A stretch of DNA of 64,000 nucleotides from JAGLSB01 sp023135955 (lineage in GTDB: Bacteria; Bacteroidota; Bacteroidia; Bacteroidales; GCA-2748055). Shown in pieces: positions 1 to 9,864 of this stretch (positions are counted from its first letter, which is position 1; every line of letters starts with the position of its first letter). The stretch covers positions 16,702-80,701 of the forward strand of contig DAOVIO010000002.1 of assembly GCA_030673645.1 (NCBI GenBank), written 5' to 3'. Under the pieces are notes generated by a model that was not told the DNA's origin, did no database searches, and saw nothing but the letters and a program-made list of their open reading frames with translations. The translations under genes and the position numbers were made by a program.

Positions 1-1437
1 ATTTCTCTCCCTCATTATATAGAAACTGCTGGCATGCTGAATTCGGGTTCCCTCCATAACAAATAGTTTACCGGGATTTGAAATTACACCCACCATAATA
101 GCTCCATTTTTCTGATTTTGGAAATTATTGTGATTAAAACGATGTGGAATCACATAAAAATTAAATACTATTCGACTTATAAGCAAAACCGAAAGACTCA
201 ATAATATGTAATTCTGTAGATCCTTTCTTGCAAAAATAATAAGTGGAATAAAAAGTAACAATACGAAAAAATATTTGAACCAGAAATTTTCATACTCCTG
301 AGGATCTGTAATTAGTGGGGAGATCAAAATAAGAATTAAAAAAAGAATAGAAATTATTAATAGCTGAGGTTTAAAAAAGAATCTAATAAATTTTTCATTC
401 TCATTGTTAAACAATACAAAAAACAGAGTTCCGAAAAACATTGGCAGGAACATAAATAAATATCTGGCATAAATTGCAGGAGATACCCAATAAATCAAAA
501 TATTGGCAATAAATGTCAGTAAAAAGTATCTACTAAGTTCATTCTCCCATACAAAACTGCGATTTCTCTTCCATAACATCAGAATAACTAATAATGTCCA
601 TGGAAGAAAGTGGTAAATGAATTGAAAAGGAAAAAGGAAAAAGTGTTTTACACTTTCCAAGATATTGTTATCTATAAAGGTTCTTTTTGAGGACTCACTC
701 CATAATGTGACAAAGTAATTTTCTAAAGGATTATCAACATTATATATTAGTAAATATCCGCCAACTATTAGTATCAATACTGCAAAACCAGCCATATGCT
801 GTAAGCTGAAGAGTCTTTTGAAATCACCCTTGGAAATAAACCAAACCAGTAAGGTAACCCCCAGGAAAACAAGAGAAGGTAAGGCTTTCATCATAAATGC
901 CATAGAGGCAAAGAAATAAGCCGCCAAAAATAGCTTATAATATTGTTTTTTACTCCCAAAATAATAGACCGACCATATAATCAAATAAATTAACCATGAA
1001 AAACTGATGTCGATTAATCCAATAAATGAGTCATAAAACAATATCCTTCCGCTTGTAATTACAGCAAAAGAAGTTAAAAAAGCCACTCTTCTGCCAAAGT
1101 CCTTCCTCAAACTCAAGTAAATGCTCAATCCGAACAACAATAATGATATAATTACAGGGATACGAAAGATAAGCTCAGAATCTGAATTAGCGATCTTAAC
1201 AAACAATATTTGAATCCAATTGAATAAGGGTGGTTTATTTAAATAGAACTCCCCATTAATAGTAGGATGTATATAATCTCCAGAAAAAATCATTTCCAGA
1301 GCGACTGTGGCTCGGGTAGCCTCATCGAGGATAAATGGCATCATACCCAGATTTATTAACAAAGCAGGGAACAACAAGAGCAATAAATAAACAATTAGAA
1401 AAATGTCTTTATTTTTATCTTTGATAATAAATCGCAT
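1..1437 (-). CDS. ArnT-like glycosyltransferase family 39 membrane protein, 3' end cut by window
   Basis: The minus-strand frame is open from an ATG at 1437 to the window edge, 479 codons with no stop, so the C-terminus lies outside. A short cytoplasmic N-terminus leads into a hydrophobic helix, then a loop with LDEATRATVALEM and YLNKPPLFNW. This acidic first loop followed by a KPPL motif is the signature of PMT/ArnT GT-C transferases, which move a sugar from a polyprenyl phosphate carrier to a lipid or protein on the periplasmic face. Many further hydrophobic segments follow. It is divergent from the acyltransferase at 1546 and sits beside other envelope glycan genes, which fits lipid A or glycolipid modification. 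The acceptor and the sugar cannot be told from sequence. Confidence 0.85.
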   Translation of the reverse strand, partial: MRFIIKDKNKDIFLIVYLLLLLFPALLINLGMMPFILDEATRATVALEMIFSGDYIHPTINGEFYLNKPPLFNWIQILFVKIANSDSELIFRIPVIISLLLFGLSIYLSLRKDFGRRVAFLTSFAVITSGRILFYDSFIGLIDISFSWLIYLIIWSVYYFGSKKQYYKLFLAAYFFASMAFMMKALPSLVFLGVTLLVWFISKGDFKRLFSLQHMAGFAVLILIVGGYLLIYNVDNPLENYFVTLWSESSKRTFIDNNILESVKHFFLFPFQFIYHFLPWTLLVILMLWKRNRSFVWENELSRYFLLTFIANILIYWVSPAIYARYLFMFLPMFFGTLFFVLFNNENEKFIRFFFKPQLLIISILFLILILISPLITDPQEYENFWFKYFFVLLLFIPLIIFARKDLQNYILLSLSVLLISRIVFNFYVIPHRFNHNNFQNQKNGAIMVGVISNPGKLFVMEGTRIQHASSFYIMRERN

Positions 1438-1506
1438 AAATTGAAGTTTCTGATTGTAAAAATAGAAATTTCTTTTAGCTCTTAAGCTTTACTTACAGAC
1501 ATATGC

Positions 1507-1514
1507 TAACTTTG
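1507..1514 (+). promoter_or_regulatory. Bacteroidota -7 element TAACTTTG
   Basis: Matches the TAnnTTTG consensus, 31 bases before the ATG of the acyltransferase. A weak -33 candidate, TTTAC, begins at 1488. Confidence 0.5.
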
Positions 1515-1545
1515 TGACGTTAATTTATATTTTATTAGTCTATTT

Positions 1546-2463
1546 ATGCAATTAATCGTTTATATTTTTTCCAAAATATTATATGGATTTTTATGGCTGA
1601 TAACCAAAATACCTCTTCAGTGGTTGCAGGTATTTGCATTTATATTATTCCCATTTATTTATTATATTTTTCCATATAGGAAGAAATTAGTTCTGCGAAA
1701 TATCAGAACCGCATTCCCTGAATGGACAGAAAAGAAAGTAAGGAAAACAGCTAAAAATTTCTATTTATATTTCAATCAATCTCTAATTGAGTCACTTTAT
1801 ACAGGCACGTTTAGTAAAAAAAACTATGAGGAACGATATAAAGTCAGGAATCCTGAATTATGTAACAACATATTTGAGAAAGGGAAGAGTGTCACCCTAC
1901 TGATGGCTCATTATGGTAATTGGGAATGGTCGCAGTCTATGCAATTATGTCTTAAACATCAGGTTCTTCCAATATATAAACCACTTCATAATAGGGTCCT
2001 GGATCAGAAAATTAAAAACGACAGAGAAAAATTTGGAGCAATTGCGATTCCTATGGAGAAGATTTTAAGAACTCTCTTTGAATTTGAAAAGCACAAAAAA
2101 CGCTCGCTTACACTATTTGTTGCCGATCAACGTCCATTAATGGCAAAGATTCAATACTGGACAAATTTTTTTCACCAGGATACCCCTGTTGTAATGGGTC
2201 CGGAAAAGATTGCCCATAAGTTTAATCATGCAGTAGTCTTTCTTAAAATTATTCCTATTAAAAGGGGATATTATGAAGCTGAATTTGTGCAGATGTTTGA
2301 TAATCTTGAGGGCGTAAAAGAATATGAAATAATGGAGACATACCATTCTCATCTGGAGAAAATGATTCGGGAGAAACCTGAATACTGGTTATGGACCCAT
2401 AATCGGTGGAAGCACAAAAAGGAAGATTTCTACCGCTTACAAAAAAAACGGGAGGGAAGATGA
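1546..2463 (+). CDS. LpxL/HtrB-family lysophospholipid (lipid A) acyltransferase
   Basis: A 305-residue protein with a hydrophobic N-terminal helix (about residues 5-45). The catalytic H-x4-E motif is seen as AHYGNWEW (H122, E127), as in the LpxL/LpxM late acyltransferases that add a secondary acyl chain to lipid A at the inner membrane. A second conserved block, VADQRPLMAK, lies near residue 195, and length is normal for the family. The stop overlaps the ATG of the following glycosyltransferase by four bases (ATGA), so the two are translationally coupled. The family also contains acyltransferases for other lipids, so the exact substrate is inferred. Confidence 0.85.
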   Translation: MQLIVYIFSKILYGFLWLITKIPLQWLQVFAFILFPFIYYIFPYRKKLVLRNIRTAFPEWTEKKVRKTAKNFYLYFNQSLIESLYTGTFSKKNYEERYKVRNPELCNNIFEKGKSVTLLMAHYGNWEWSQSMQLCLKHQVLPIYKPLHNRVLDQKIKNDREKFGAIAIPMEKILRTLFEFEKHKKRSLTLFVADQRPLMAKIQYWTNFFHQDTPVVMGPEKIAHKFNHAVVFLKIIPIKRGYYEAEFVQMFDNLEGVKEYEIMETYHSHLEKMIREKPEYWLWTHNRWKHKKEDFYRLQKKREGR

Positions 2464-3506
2464 GGATATTATTTACAGGAAATTTTGATCCTGAATATAA
2501 CCGAACAAGAGTTATCATATCTGGGTTAAAATCTCTGGGTGTTGAAATAAATATCTTTAGATTCCCAAAAAAGAAAAAGCCTGACAGAAAAAAACTACTT
2601 GATGCAATAGAGAAAACGGATTGGATATTCCTGCCAAGCTTCACTCATACCGATCTCCCTTTCATTCGAAATATAAGCTTAAAACCAATTATTTTTGATC
2701 CACTTATTTCAAGATATTTATCAAAAGTTTTTGATTATAAATCAGTTTGGAGATTTTCTCCACGAGCTTATAAAAACTATCTGAAAGATAGTCGGGCATT
2801 GAAAAGAGCAGATCTGATCCTCGCAGATACGCTCTCCCATAAAAACTATTTTACTGAAAAATTTAATGTTCCTTCAGAAAAAATCAGAGTTGCGCCCATT
2901 GGTGTTATAACCAATGATTTCTTCCCAATAAAAGTAAAAGGGGGTGACAGAAATAAAATAATTGTTGGCTTTTATGGTTCATTTATTCCTCTTCATGGGA
3001 TTGATGTAATTATTAATACCGCAGAAATACTCAAGGCTCATAAGCATATAAAATTCAGGCTTATTGGCAATGGGATTCTTTTTTCAAAGATGCAAAAAAT
3101 GGCAGAAAAAAAGTTCCTTCAGAATATAGATTTTGTAGGCTGGAAGCCATATTCTGAACTAAATGAAGAAATAAATAACTTCGATATAGCATTAGGAATT
3201 TTTGGTCAAAGCAAAAAAGCCAACATGGTTATTCCCAATAAATTATTTCATTATGCTGCTTGTGAAAAGGTAATTATTAGTCGAAAAAGTGATGCAATTA
3301 CCGAGATCTTCGATCACGACCAAAATATCTCCCTTTGTGAACCAAATCCACATGGACTTGCTTCTGCAATCCTTGCCATAGGTAATATTTCAGAAAGAAC
3401 CCGGATTGCAAAAAAAGGTCGTGAACTAATTTTGAAAGATTACAATCAAAAGAAAATAGCTGAAAATATTTTGCAATTTATTAAAGACTATTCCAAGGGG
3501 ATATAA
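2460..3506 (+). CDS. GT4-type glycosyltransferase
   Basis: A 348-residue GT-B fold transferase. I start it at the ATG at 2460 because a purine-rich site (ggaggga) lies just upstream and the ATG overlaps the preceding stop; an in-frame ATG at 2406 would add 18 residues inside the acyltransferase. The N-terminal half starts MRILFTGNFDPEYNRTRV. The C-terminal half has VGFYGSFIPLHGID, the RLIGNG strand and a weakly conserved nucleotide-sugar region around NKLFHYAACEK. The usual E-x7-E motif is not clearly present, so the donor is unknown. Its 3' end overlaps the convergent GT2-GT4 fusion gene by 19 bases. Likely role: cell-surface polysaccharide or lipid-linked glycan assembly. Confidence 0.75.
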   Translation: MRILFTGNFDPEYNRTRVIISGLKSLGVEINIFRFPKKKKPDRKKLLDAIEKTDWIFLPSFTHTDLPFIRNISLKPIIFDPLISRYLSKVFDYKSVWRFSPRAYKNYLKDSRALKRADLILADTLSHKNYFTEKFNVPSEKIRVAPIGVITNDFFPIKVKGGDRNKIIVGFYGSFIPLHGIDVIINTAEILKAHKHIKFRLIGNGILFSKMQKMAEKKFLQNIDFVGWKPYSELNEEINNFDIALGIFGQSKKANMVIPNKLFHYAACEKVIISRKSDAITEIFDHDQNISLCEPNPHGLASAILAIGNISERTRIAKKGRELILKDYNQKKIAENILQFIKDYSKGI

Positions 3507-5359
3507 GAATATTCCTCCAGGAGGTTTTCGAGGTTTTCCTGGGTTTTCCCAATACTAAACATCTTCTCAACCCTTTCCCTACCCATATTTCCCAACTTAA
3601 TCCTATCAGCCTTGTCATTTATTAACTGAATTACTTTTTCCGTCAAAGCTTCCATATCGAAAGGGGGAACCAGATATCCGGTTTTTTGATCCTCAACAAT
3701 CTCAGGGTTACTACTAATCTCAAAGGCAACCACAGGCTTATTACATGCCATAGCTTCAACAAGAACATATCCAAAACCTTCCCATATTGAGGTAAGTACA
3801 AAAATATCTATAGATTGCATAAAGCCTTTCATATCTTCAACAAAACCGCAAAACTCAAAATATTTCTTCAGTTTATTTTTAGATATCAAGGCTTTCAATT
3901 CATTCTCCATTCTTCCTTCACCAGCAATTAAAATCTTAAAGTCTATCTTTTTTCTTTTCAATTTCGATGCAAGGTCAATAAGATATTTCTGTCCTTTTTG
4001 CTTAACAAGCCTACCGGCATTTCCAATTATTATCTCATTCCCCTTATGTTTATATCTGAAGCTTACAGGAGTTTCATCAAAACGTGGCAGGTTAATGCCA
4101 TTATATATGATTTTAATTCTGTTTACATTAATCATTCTTGGATTTCTGGATAGAATAGTCCTTTTCGTCTCTTGCGAATTTGCAATTACCTGATGAACCA
4201 CTTTCCCAAAAAGATATCGGTTAAGAAAAGAATTACGTATTGGAATAGCACTTCCTCTGCGATAAATTATATGTGGTATTCCGGCTAACTTTGATGCTAT
4301 TCCTGCAACTTTTAAGTCAGTAGATAAATTCATTATAATAGTTCTGACTTTAAGCTTTCGAAATATAATTGCCAGTTTAATAATCTTATAAGGATTTAGA
4401 AAGCTGAGATTATTGATTCTCATCCTGGATATAGGAATTTCTGTTTCCAGAATTCGGGTTCTTAATTCACTTGTTCTATTTGTAAAAATACTTACGGAAT
4501 TACCCTTCTCATGAAGACGATTTACCATCTCAAAATGCCATTTTTCCCCACCTCCCCATGTCTTTACTGAATTAAAGAAACAAATCTTATCTCTCTCTTT
4601 CCTATCCCTTTCTCTATAAAGATCTCTAAGCTTTACATATTTTAGAAATGTCTCATGGGCGGCGTTAACACTAATTACCAATCCGTAGAAGCCATCAAGA
4701 AATCCTAATTTAATTATATAATCTCTGAATAAACGCCAGCCAGGATGGAGAGCAATATTGATGAAATTAGCTTTGATATTGGCCTTAAAATATGCATGAG
4801 CAATTATTGTCGAAAACTTATTTATTTGTTGAAGGTGCTCGCTGATGCTATAATATGAATAATGATATAAATCTCCTTTTAAAAACTTTTTTGTAGAAGA
4901 TCTTTTCATAATAAATTTATCGTGAGGATTAATACCTCCCCATTCGCCCTTTCTGGAGTCCCACAGCCTAAGTTTCCTTGCCGGATACCAGCTTGTGTGC
5001 CGTATCCATTTGCCACAGTAATTGGTTAATCTATTGAAATAATAACCATCGTGTTCCCATTTTCCCTTAACTTTTAAGATAGATTTCTTTAGCCTGTCTG
5101 ATGGAACTTCATCGGCATCGAGGGACAAAATATGCGGATATTTGGCTTGAGTTATTGCCCAATTTTTTTGCTCTATATGACCAGTGAAAGGATGTTGAAT
5201 AAATCTTGCTCCAAAAGATTTAACAATTTTTTCTGTGTCGTCTTTTGAATAAGAATCAACCACGACAACCTCATCGGCAATCTCTTTTATCGATTCCAGA
5301 CATTTCCCTATATTCTTCTCTTCGTTATAGGTTATTATTACGGCTGATATTTTTGGCAT
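3488..5359 (-). CDS. Two-domain glycosyltransferase: GT2 fused to GT4
   Basis: A 623-residue protein holding two complete transferase domains. Residues 1-250 form a GT2 (GT-A) domain of the WaaE/KdtX kind: ITYNEEKNIGKC at the start, VVVVDSYSKDDT, and the metal-binding DAD motif at 81-83. Residues from about 257 form a GT4 (GT-B) domain with WGGGEKWHFE, AGEGRMENE and the E-x7-E motif within SIWEGFGYVLVEAMA. The single frame is uninterrupted, so the fusion is real in this sequence. Its ATG overlaps the murF-alr stop by one base, placing it last in a tdk, murF-alr, GT order. The two domains may add consecutive sugars to one LPS core or surface glycan; that is inference. Confidence 0.85.
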   Translation of the reverse strand: MPKISAVIITYNEEKNIGKCLESIKEIADEVVVVDSYSKDDTEKIVKSFGARFIQHPFTGHIEQKNWAITQAKYPHILSLDADEVPSDRLKKSILKVKGKWEHDGYYFNRLTNYCGKWIRHTSWYPARKLRLWDSRKGEWGGINPHDKFIMKRSSTKKFLKGDLYHYSYYSISEHLQQINKFSTIIAHAYFKANIKANFINIALHPGWRLFRDYIIKLGFLDGFYGLVISVNAAHETFLKYVKLRDLYRERDRKERDKICFFNSVKTWGGGEKWHFEMVNRLHEKGNSVSIFTNRTSELRTRILETEIPISRMRINNLSFLNPYKIIKLAIIFRKLKVRTIIMNLSTDLKVAGIASKLAGIPHIIYRRGSAIPIRNSFLNRYLFGKVVHQVIANSQETKRTILSRNPRMINVNRIKIIYNGINLPRFDETPVSFRYKHKGNEIIIGNAGRLVKQKGQKYLIDLASKLKRKKIDFKILIAGEGRMENELKALISKNKLKKYFEFCGFVEDMKGFMQSIDIFVLTSIWEGFGYVLVEAMACNKPVVAFEISSNPEIVEDQKTGYLVPPFDMEALTEKVIQLINDKADRIKLGNMGRERVEKMFSIGKTQENLENLLEEYSYIPLE

Positions 5360-7800
5360 TATTCCTGAAAATAAACTCTTTTAACTCTTTGAGAAATATT
5401 TGTTAGAACCTCATAACTTATGGTCCCAATTGATTTAGCAATTTTATTTACCGAATGATTTTCTCCAAATATAACTACTTCATCGCCTTCATTTGCATCA
5501 ATTCCTGTGAGGTCAACCATTAACATATCCATACAAATATTACCAATAGTATGAACTGGATTATTATTAATATAAAATTCACCTTTCCCATTCCCCAGAG
5601 ATCTGGGTATTCCATCTGCATAACCAACAGGCAAAGTAGCTACTCTGGTTTTCTGCTTTAATCTTCCATTTCGTCCGTAGCCAATCGTCTCATCCTTATT
5701 AAGTTCTTTAATTTGAGAGATTCTGGTTTTAAATGAAGAAACTTCTTTAAGATTATTCTTATAATTCTGACTTAAACCATATAATCCAATTCCCAACCTA
5801 ACCATTTCAAAACTAGCTTCAGGAAATCTTTCAATCCCTGGCGAATTCAATATGTGCCGAATGAATGAGTTGCCTGTTTCTTCTTTAATAATATCACATA
5901 TTTCGACAAAATCAGAAATCTGCTTTTTCGTAAAAGTATCATGCTTCTTATCTTCCGCAGCGGAAAGATGGGAAAAAACTGATATAATTCTGCATTTAGA
6001 TCCTTTTAAAGACTCAATTAGAACCGGAATATCCCTTTTCTCAAAACCCAAACGATGCATTCCTGTATCAATTTTAAGGTGCACAGGCCAATCATTAATG
6101 GCATATCTTTTTAGAAATTCCTTAAACTCCTTTAAGATTCTTAAACTGTACAATTCGGGCTCCAGATTATATTTTATTATTGTATTGAAATCATGTATTT
6201 CAGGACTCATAACCATAAGGGGCAATTTAATTCCCCTTTTTCGAAGTTCAACTCCTTCGTCTGCATATGCGACTGCCAGATAATCGATATTATTGTACTC
6301 CAAAACTGAGGCTACTTCATATCCTCCACTCCCATAAGAAAAGGCCTTAACCATTGCCATTACTTTAACTTCAGGCTTTATTAGTGAGCGATAAAAACGA
6401 TAATTCTCAACTAATGCATGTAAATTGATTTCTAAAATGGTTCGGTGATTTTTCTCCTGTAATATTTCAGCAATTCTTTCAAATTCATATTTTCTGGAAC
6501 CTTTCAACAAAATTGCTTCGTTCAAAAAATCAATCTCTGAGATATCATTTAGAAAAGAATCCGTATCAGAATATACAATAGTATCTTCTTGTATTAATTC
6601 TCTATTCCGATAAAATTCCTCTCCAATAAAGATCTTCCTGTTAATTTTCCTTACACTAATTAGTCCCTCAACCCTATAAAGTAGATCATTAAATTCCTTA
6701 CCACTTTGCAAAATATCCGATAAAATAAGGGTCTTGGATGAATGCTGGTTCTGAGCAGCGAGATAATCCAGAGCATTTTCAAGTGAAATTAAATCGGAAT
6801 TGTAGGCATCATTAATTATTGTGGAATTTCCTGTTGCCTTAATGATTTCCATACGCATTCCAACGGGCTCTAACTTATCAAGCGATTGTTGAATATTTTT
6901 CTGCTCAAATCCGTTCTCAAACAAAAAAACAATTAAATGACTTATATTTTCCTTTGATGCAGAATCTGTAAATTTAATTCTGAACCTTCCTTCTTTCCTC
7001 CCCGAAACTATTAAATCATAGTCATCATCATTTTCTTCAGAAAAGATATAATCGCAAGAATTACTTCTTCCCCATGAAACTCTACTCTGCTTTTGGGATA
7101 ATTTAGACACTTCTTCTGCGATCAATGTATTATTCGCACAATAAATTAATGACTCAGAATTCTCGAAGAGCTTTAACTTTTCTTGAATCTTTTCCTTTAT
7201 TGAATTAAAATTTTCCTGGTGAGCTTCTCCAATATTTGTAAAAATTCCGATCCTGGGTTTGATAATTAATTCCAGCTTCTTCATCTCTCCCGACAGTGAG
7301 ATTCCAGCCTCAAGAATCCAATAAGAACTGTCATTATTCATATGAAAGATACTCAATGGTACACCTACTTGAGAATTATAACTTTGTGGACTTCTATGAA
7401 CTGTTTCAAAATCTGAAAGAGACTGATAAATCCATTCTTTCAATATGGTTTTTCCATTGCTTCCTGTTATTCCCACTACTTGTCCTTCATATTCTGATCG
7501 TATAGATGCAGCAAGATGTTGCAAGGCTTTTAATGTATTATCAACCTGAATAAAGCTAAGAGATAAGTCTGAAACTGAATCTGGTAAGTTTTCAACTACA
7601 AAATGCCTAACCCCTTTTGAAACAAGGTCTGAAATATATTTATGACCATCATTTCTTTCTCCGGTTATTGCAAAAAATAATACAGATTCATTTGGAATAT
7701 ACCTTCTGCTATCAATAATAAAATGAGAAATCTGCTCTTTCGAATCACCAATGAGCTCTCCTCCTATTATTCTATGTATATCCTGAATTTTTAAAGCCAT
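5359..7800 (-). CDS. murF-alr: Bifunctional UDP-MurNAc-tripeptide:D-Ala-D-Ala ligase / alanine racemase
   Basis: An 813-residue fusion typical of Bacteroidota. Residues 1-445 are MurF, the cytoplasmic ATP-dependent ligase that adds D-Ala-D-Ala to the muramyl tripeptide: the ATP loop GITGSNGKT is at 110-118, with NDAYNSDL further on. Residues 452-813 are alanine racemase: PLP lysine K485 in MVKAFSYGSG, likely catalytic tyrosine Y708 in TIGYGR, then PVGYADG and NICMDM. The fusion places production of D-Ala next to its use in the wall precursor; ddl at 30.8 kb supplies the intermediate dipeptide. It lies nine bases after tdk and one base short of the glycosyltransferase start, so it is probably co-transcribed with both. 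Confidence 0.96.
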   Translation of the reverse strand: MALKIQDIHRIIGGELIGDSKEQISHFIIDSRRYIPNESVLFFAITGERNDGHKYISDLVSKGVRHFVVENLPDSVSDLSLSFIQVDNTLKALQHLAASIRSEYEGQVVGITGSNGKTILKEWIYQSLSDFETVHRSPQSYNSQVGVPLSIFHMNNDSSYWILEAGISLSGEMKKLELIIKPRIGIFTNIGEAHQENFNSIKEKIQEKLKLFENSESLIYCANNTLIAEEVSKLSQKQSRVSWGRSNSCDYIFSEENDDDYDLIVSGRKEGRFRIKFTDSASKENISHLIVFLFENGFEQKNIQQSLDKLEPVGMRMEIIKATGNSTIINDAYNSDLISLENALDYLAAQNQHSSKTLILSDILQSGKEFNDLLYRVEGLISVRKINRKIFIGEEFYRNRELIQEDTIVYSDTDSFLNDISEIDFLNEAILLKGSRKYEFERIAEILQEKNHRTILEINLHALVENYRFYRSLIKPEVKVMAMVKAFSYGSGGYEVASVLEYNNIDYLAVAYADEGVELRKRGIKLPLMVMSPEIHDFNTIIKYNLEPELYSLRILKEFKEFLKRYAINDWPVHLKIDTGMHRLGFEKRDIPVLIESLKGSKCRIISVFSHLSAAEDKKHDTFTKKQISDFVEICDIIKEETGNSFIRHILNSPGIERFPEASFEMVRLGIGLYGLSQNYKNNLKEVSSFKTRISQIKELNKDETIGYGRNGRLKQKTRVATLPVGYADGIPRSLGNGKGEFYINNNPVHTIGNICMDMLMVDLTGIDANEGDEVVIFGENHSVNKIAKSIGTISYEVLTNISQRVKRVYFQE

Positions 7801-7809
7801 TGAATTGCT

Positions 7810-8394
7810 CTATTTCTGCATCTCAATTTCATGGTTAAAACATTTCCTGCAAAGTGGTTCATAGCTATCTGTTTCACCTAGCTGAACTAATTTATTGCCT
7901 GTCCCAAATCGATGGGAATGATGAGCAAGATTACCACATTTAACACAAATTGCATGAACCTTTGTAACATACTCAGCGATAGCCAGTAGGCCAGGGATAG
8001 GACCAAAAGGCCTCCCCAGATAATCAATATCCAAACCAGCCACAAGAACTCTTACTCCCCTGTTTGCTAGTATATTGCACACTTCAATTAAGCCATCATC
8101 AAAAAATTGTGCTTCATCAACTCCTACCACCTCTACATCAGTGGAAAGAAGAAGAATATTAGTTGCAGTTGATACAGGTGTGGACAAAATTGAATTATCG
8201 TCATGTGAAAAGACTTCTTCTTCTGAAAATCGAACATCAATAAGGGGCTTAAAAATTTCGACTTTCTGCTTTGCAAACTTTGCTCTTCTCAAGCGCCGAA
8301 TCAACTCTTCAGTTTTACCAGAAAACATTGAACCACAAATTACTTCGATCCAACCCCGCTTATTTTCTCTATTTATTGAATTTTCTAGAAACAT
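7810..8394 (-). CDS. tdk: Thymidine kinase
   Basis: A 194-residue type II thymidine kinase that phosphorylates thymidine in the salvage pathway. The Walker A loop GSMFSGKT is at 21-28, the Walker B/catalytic region VVGVDEAQFF follows, and a C-terminal zinc ribbon shows CVKC and CRKC. Length and order match the bacterial TK1-like family. The ATG at 8394 gives a normal N-terminus; GSMFSGKT comes after a short lead. It is the first gene of a minus-strand group with murF-alr and is divergent from the hypothetical at 8469. Confidence 0.95.
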   Translation of the reverse strand: MFLENSINRENKRGWIEVICGSMFSGKTEELIRRLRRAKFAKQKVEIFKPLIDVRFSEEEVFSHDDNSILSTPVSTATNILLLSTDVEVVGVDEAQFFDDGLIEVCNILANRGVRVLVAGLDIDYLGRPFGPIPGLLAIAEYVTKVHAICVKCGNLAHHSHRFGTGNKLVQLGETDSYEPLCRKCFNHEIEMQK

Positions 8395-8421
8395 TGAACA
8401 AGATATTCTTAATAATATCGT

Positions 8422-8429
8422 TATTTTTG
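8422..8429 (+). promoter_or_regulatory. Bacteroidota -7 element TATTTTTG
   Basis: Perfect TAnnTTTG match 40 bases before the ATG at 8469. A TTG at 8394-8396 is 25 bases upstream, longer than ideal for a -33 element. Confidence 0.45.
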
Positions 8430-8468
8430 CATATCCAGCTTAAGAAAGTTATTAATACACAATTAATT

Positions 8469-9197
8469 ATGGGATTTAAAAATACATTCGAATTAATTAC
8501 TAAAGATATACAAGAAATAGAAAACTTGGTTAGTAATTTTCAAAATTCTTCAAACTTGCCTGCGATTGAGCTTGACCTGGTACTTTCCAAGCTTCAGAAT
8601 GTTTATGATTTAATACTCATGATCAAAAACCATGAGCTAAATGAAAGAAGTTCTGGAGAAATAATTGAAAAGCAAGAACAGCTTGAAATTAAAGATATTC
8701 CTAATGAAATAATATCAGACTCTGTTGTACCAACTGAGAAAGTACAAGATATTAAAGAAGTTCATCAGGAAGCAACAACAACCATTGAAGAACCTAAAGC
8801 TCAAGAGGAGCCTAAAGCAGAAATTCCACCAATAAATCCTAATAAATCTGAACAGAAAGTTCAAACCATTTCAGACAAATTTGAGAAAAATGGCGAATTT
8901 TTAAATGAAAAACTTGCCGGGCAGAATGAAATTTTATCAAGAAAAATTCAATCCGGACCAATTGAGAATATTGCAAGTAGCATTGGTATAAATGATAAAT
9001 TCTATTTTATTAAAGAGCTATTCCAGGGAAAAGCTGAAGAATTTAAGAAGGCAATTGAAATACTTGATGAAGCGGCGAATTTTAATGAGGCCTATAATTA
9101 TATTTCTAATCATTTTACGTGGGATATGAAGGATGAACCAGTTCAGAATCTGCTTAATCTGATTAGAAGAAAATTTATTAGTTCAGACAATGAGTAA
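8469..9197 (+). CDS. Conserved hypothetical protein of Bacteroidota
   Basis: A 242-residue cytoplasmic protein without a signal peptide. I start it at the ATG at 8469, downstream of a -7 element; the frame extends upstream into tdk but that part looks non-coding. Residues 1-60 are predicted helical, 65-150 are a low-complexity Glu/Lys/Pro/Gln linker (EEPKAQEEPKAE), and 170-242 form a compact domain with INDKFYFIKELF and NHFTWDMKDE. That C-terminal domain resembles an uncharacterised Bacteroidota family I have seen described only as hypothetical. It overlaps rsmI by eight bases, so the two are probably co-expressed. I do not know its function. Confidence 0.7.
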   Translation: MGFKNTFELITKDIQEIENLVSNFQNSSNLPAIELDLVLSKLQNVYDLILMIKNHELNERSSGEIIEKQEQLEIKDIPNEIISDSVVPTEKVQDIKEVHQEATTTIEEPKAQEEPKAEIPPINPNKSEQKVQTISDKFEKNGEFLNEKLAGQNEILSRKIQSGPIENIASSIGINDKFYFIKELFQGKAEEFKKAIEILDEAANFNEAYNYISNHFTWDMKDEPVQNLLNLIRRKFISSDNE

Positions 9198-9864
9198 GCT
9201 ATTTGTAGTCCCAACACCAATAGGTAATTTGAAGGATTTAAGCTTCAGAGCTATAGAAATATTGAAAGAGGTGGACTATATTCTTGCCGAGGATACGCGA
9301 AAAACCGGTATTCTGTTAAAGCATTTTGATATTCAGTCTCATTTGCGATCACATCATAAATTTAATGAACACAAAACAAGTGGTAAAGTTATATTGGATC
9401 TTCAAAGTGGAAAAAATATTGCTCTGGTTAGTGATGCAGGTACTCCTGGAATTTCCGATCCTGGTTTCTTATTAGTCAGGGAATGCCTCAAGGCAGAAAT
9501 TGAAGTCGAAACTCTACCCGGACCCACGGCATTCGTTCCTGCACTAATTAACTCAGGTCTTCCATCTGATCGCTTTATATTTGAAGGATTTCTTCCTCCT
9601 AAAAAAGGTCGGAATAAGAGGTTAGAAAGTCTTCGTGAGGATGATAGAACAATGATATTCTATGAATCTCCTTACCGCCTCATAAAAACGCTAAATCAAT
9701 TCAAAGAAATTTTTGGAGATGAAAGAATTGTTTCTGTCTCCAGAGAAATATCCAAAATTTACGAAGAAAACCGTAGAGGTAGCCTTAAGGAAGTAATATC
9801 CCATTTTCAGGATAAAAATATTAAGGGGGAAATCGTTATAATCTTATCCGGTCGCAAATCATAG
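9190..9864 (+). CDS. rsmI: 16S rRNA (cytidine1402-2'-O)-methyltransferase
   Basis: A 224-residue SAM-dependent methyltransferase of the tetrapyrrole-methylase fold. It 2'-O-methylates C1402 of 16S rRNA in the decoding centre. Diagnostic motifs are VVPTPIGNLKDLS at the N-terminus, AEDTRKTGILL, HHKFNEH, ALVSDAGTPGISDPG (SAM binding) and GPTAFVPAL. It is shorter than the E. coli protein and lacks the C-terminal extension, which is common in this phylum. It overlaps the upstream hypothetical by eight bases. Confidence 0.95.
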   Translation: MSKLFVVPTPIGNLKDLSFRAIEILKEVDYILAEDTRKTGILLKHFDIQSHLRSHHKFNEHKTSGKVILDLQSGKNIALVSDAGTPGISDPGFLLVRECLKAEIEVETLPGPTAFVPALINSGLPSDRFIFEGFLPPKKGRNKRLESLREDDRTMIFYESPYRLIKTLNQFKEIFGDERIVSVSREISKIYEENRRGSLKEVISHFQDKNIKGEIVIILSGRKS

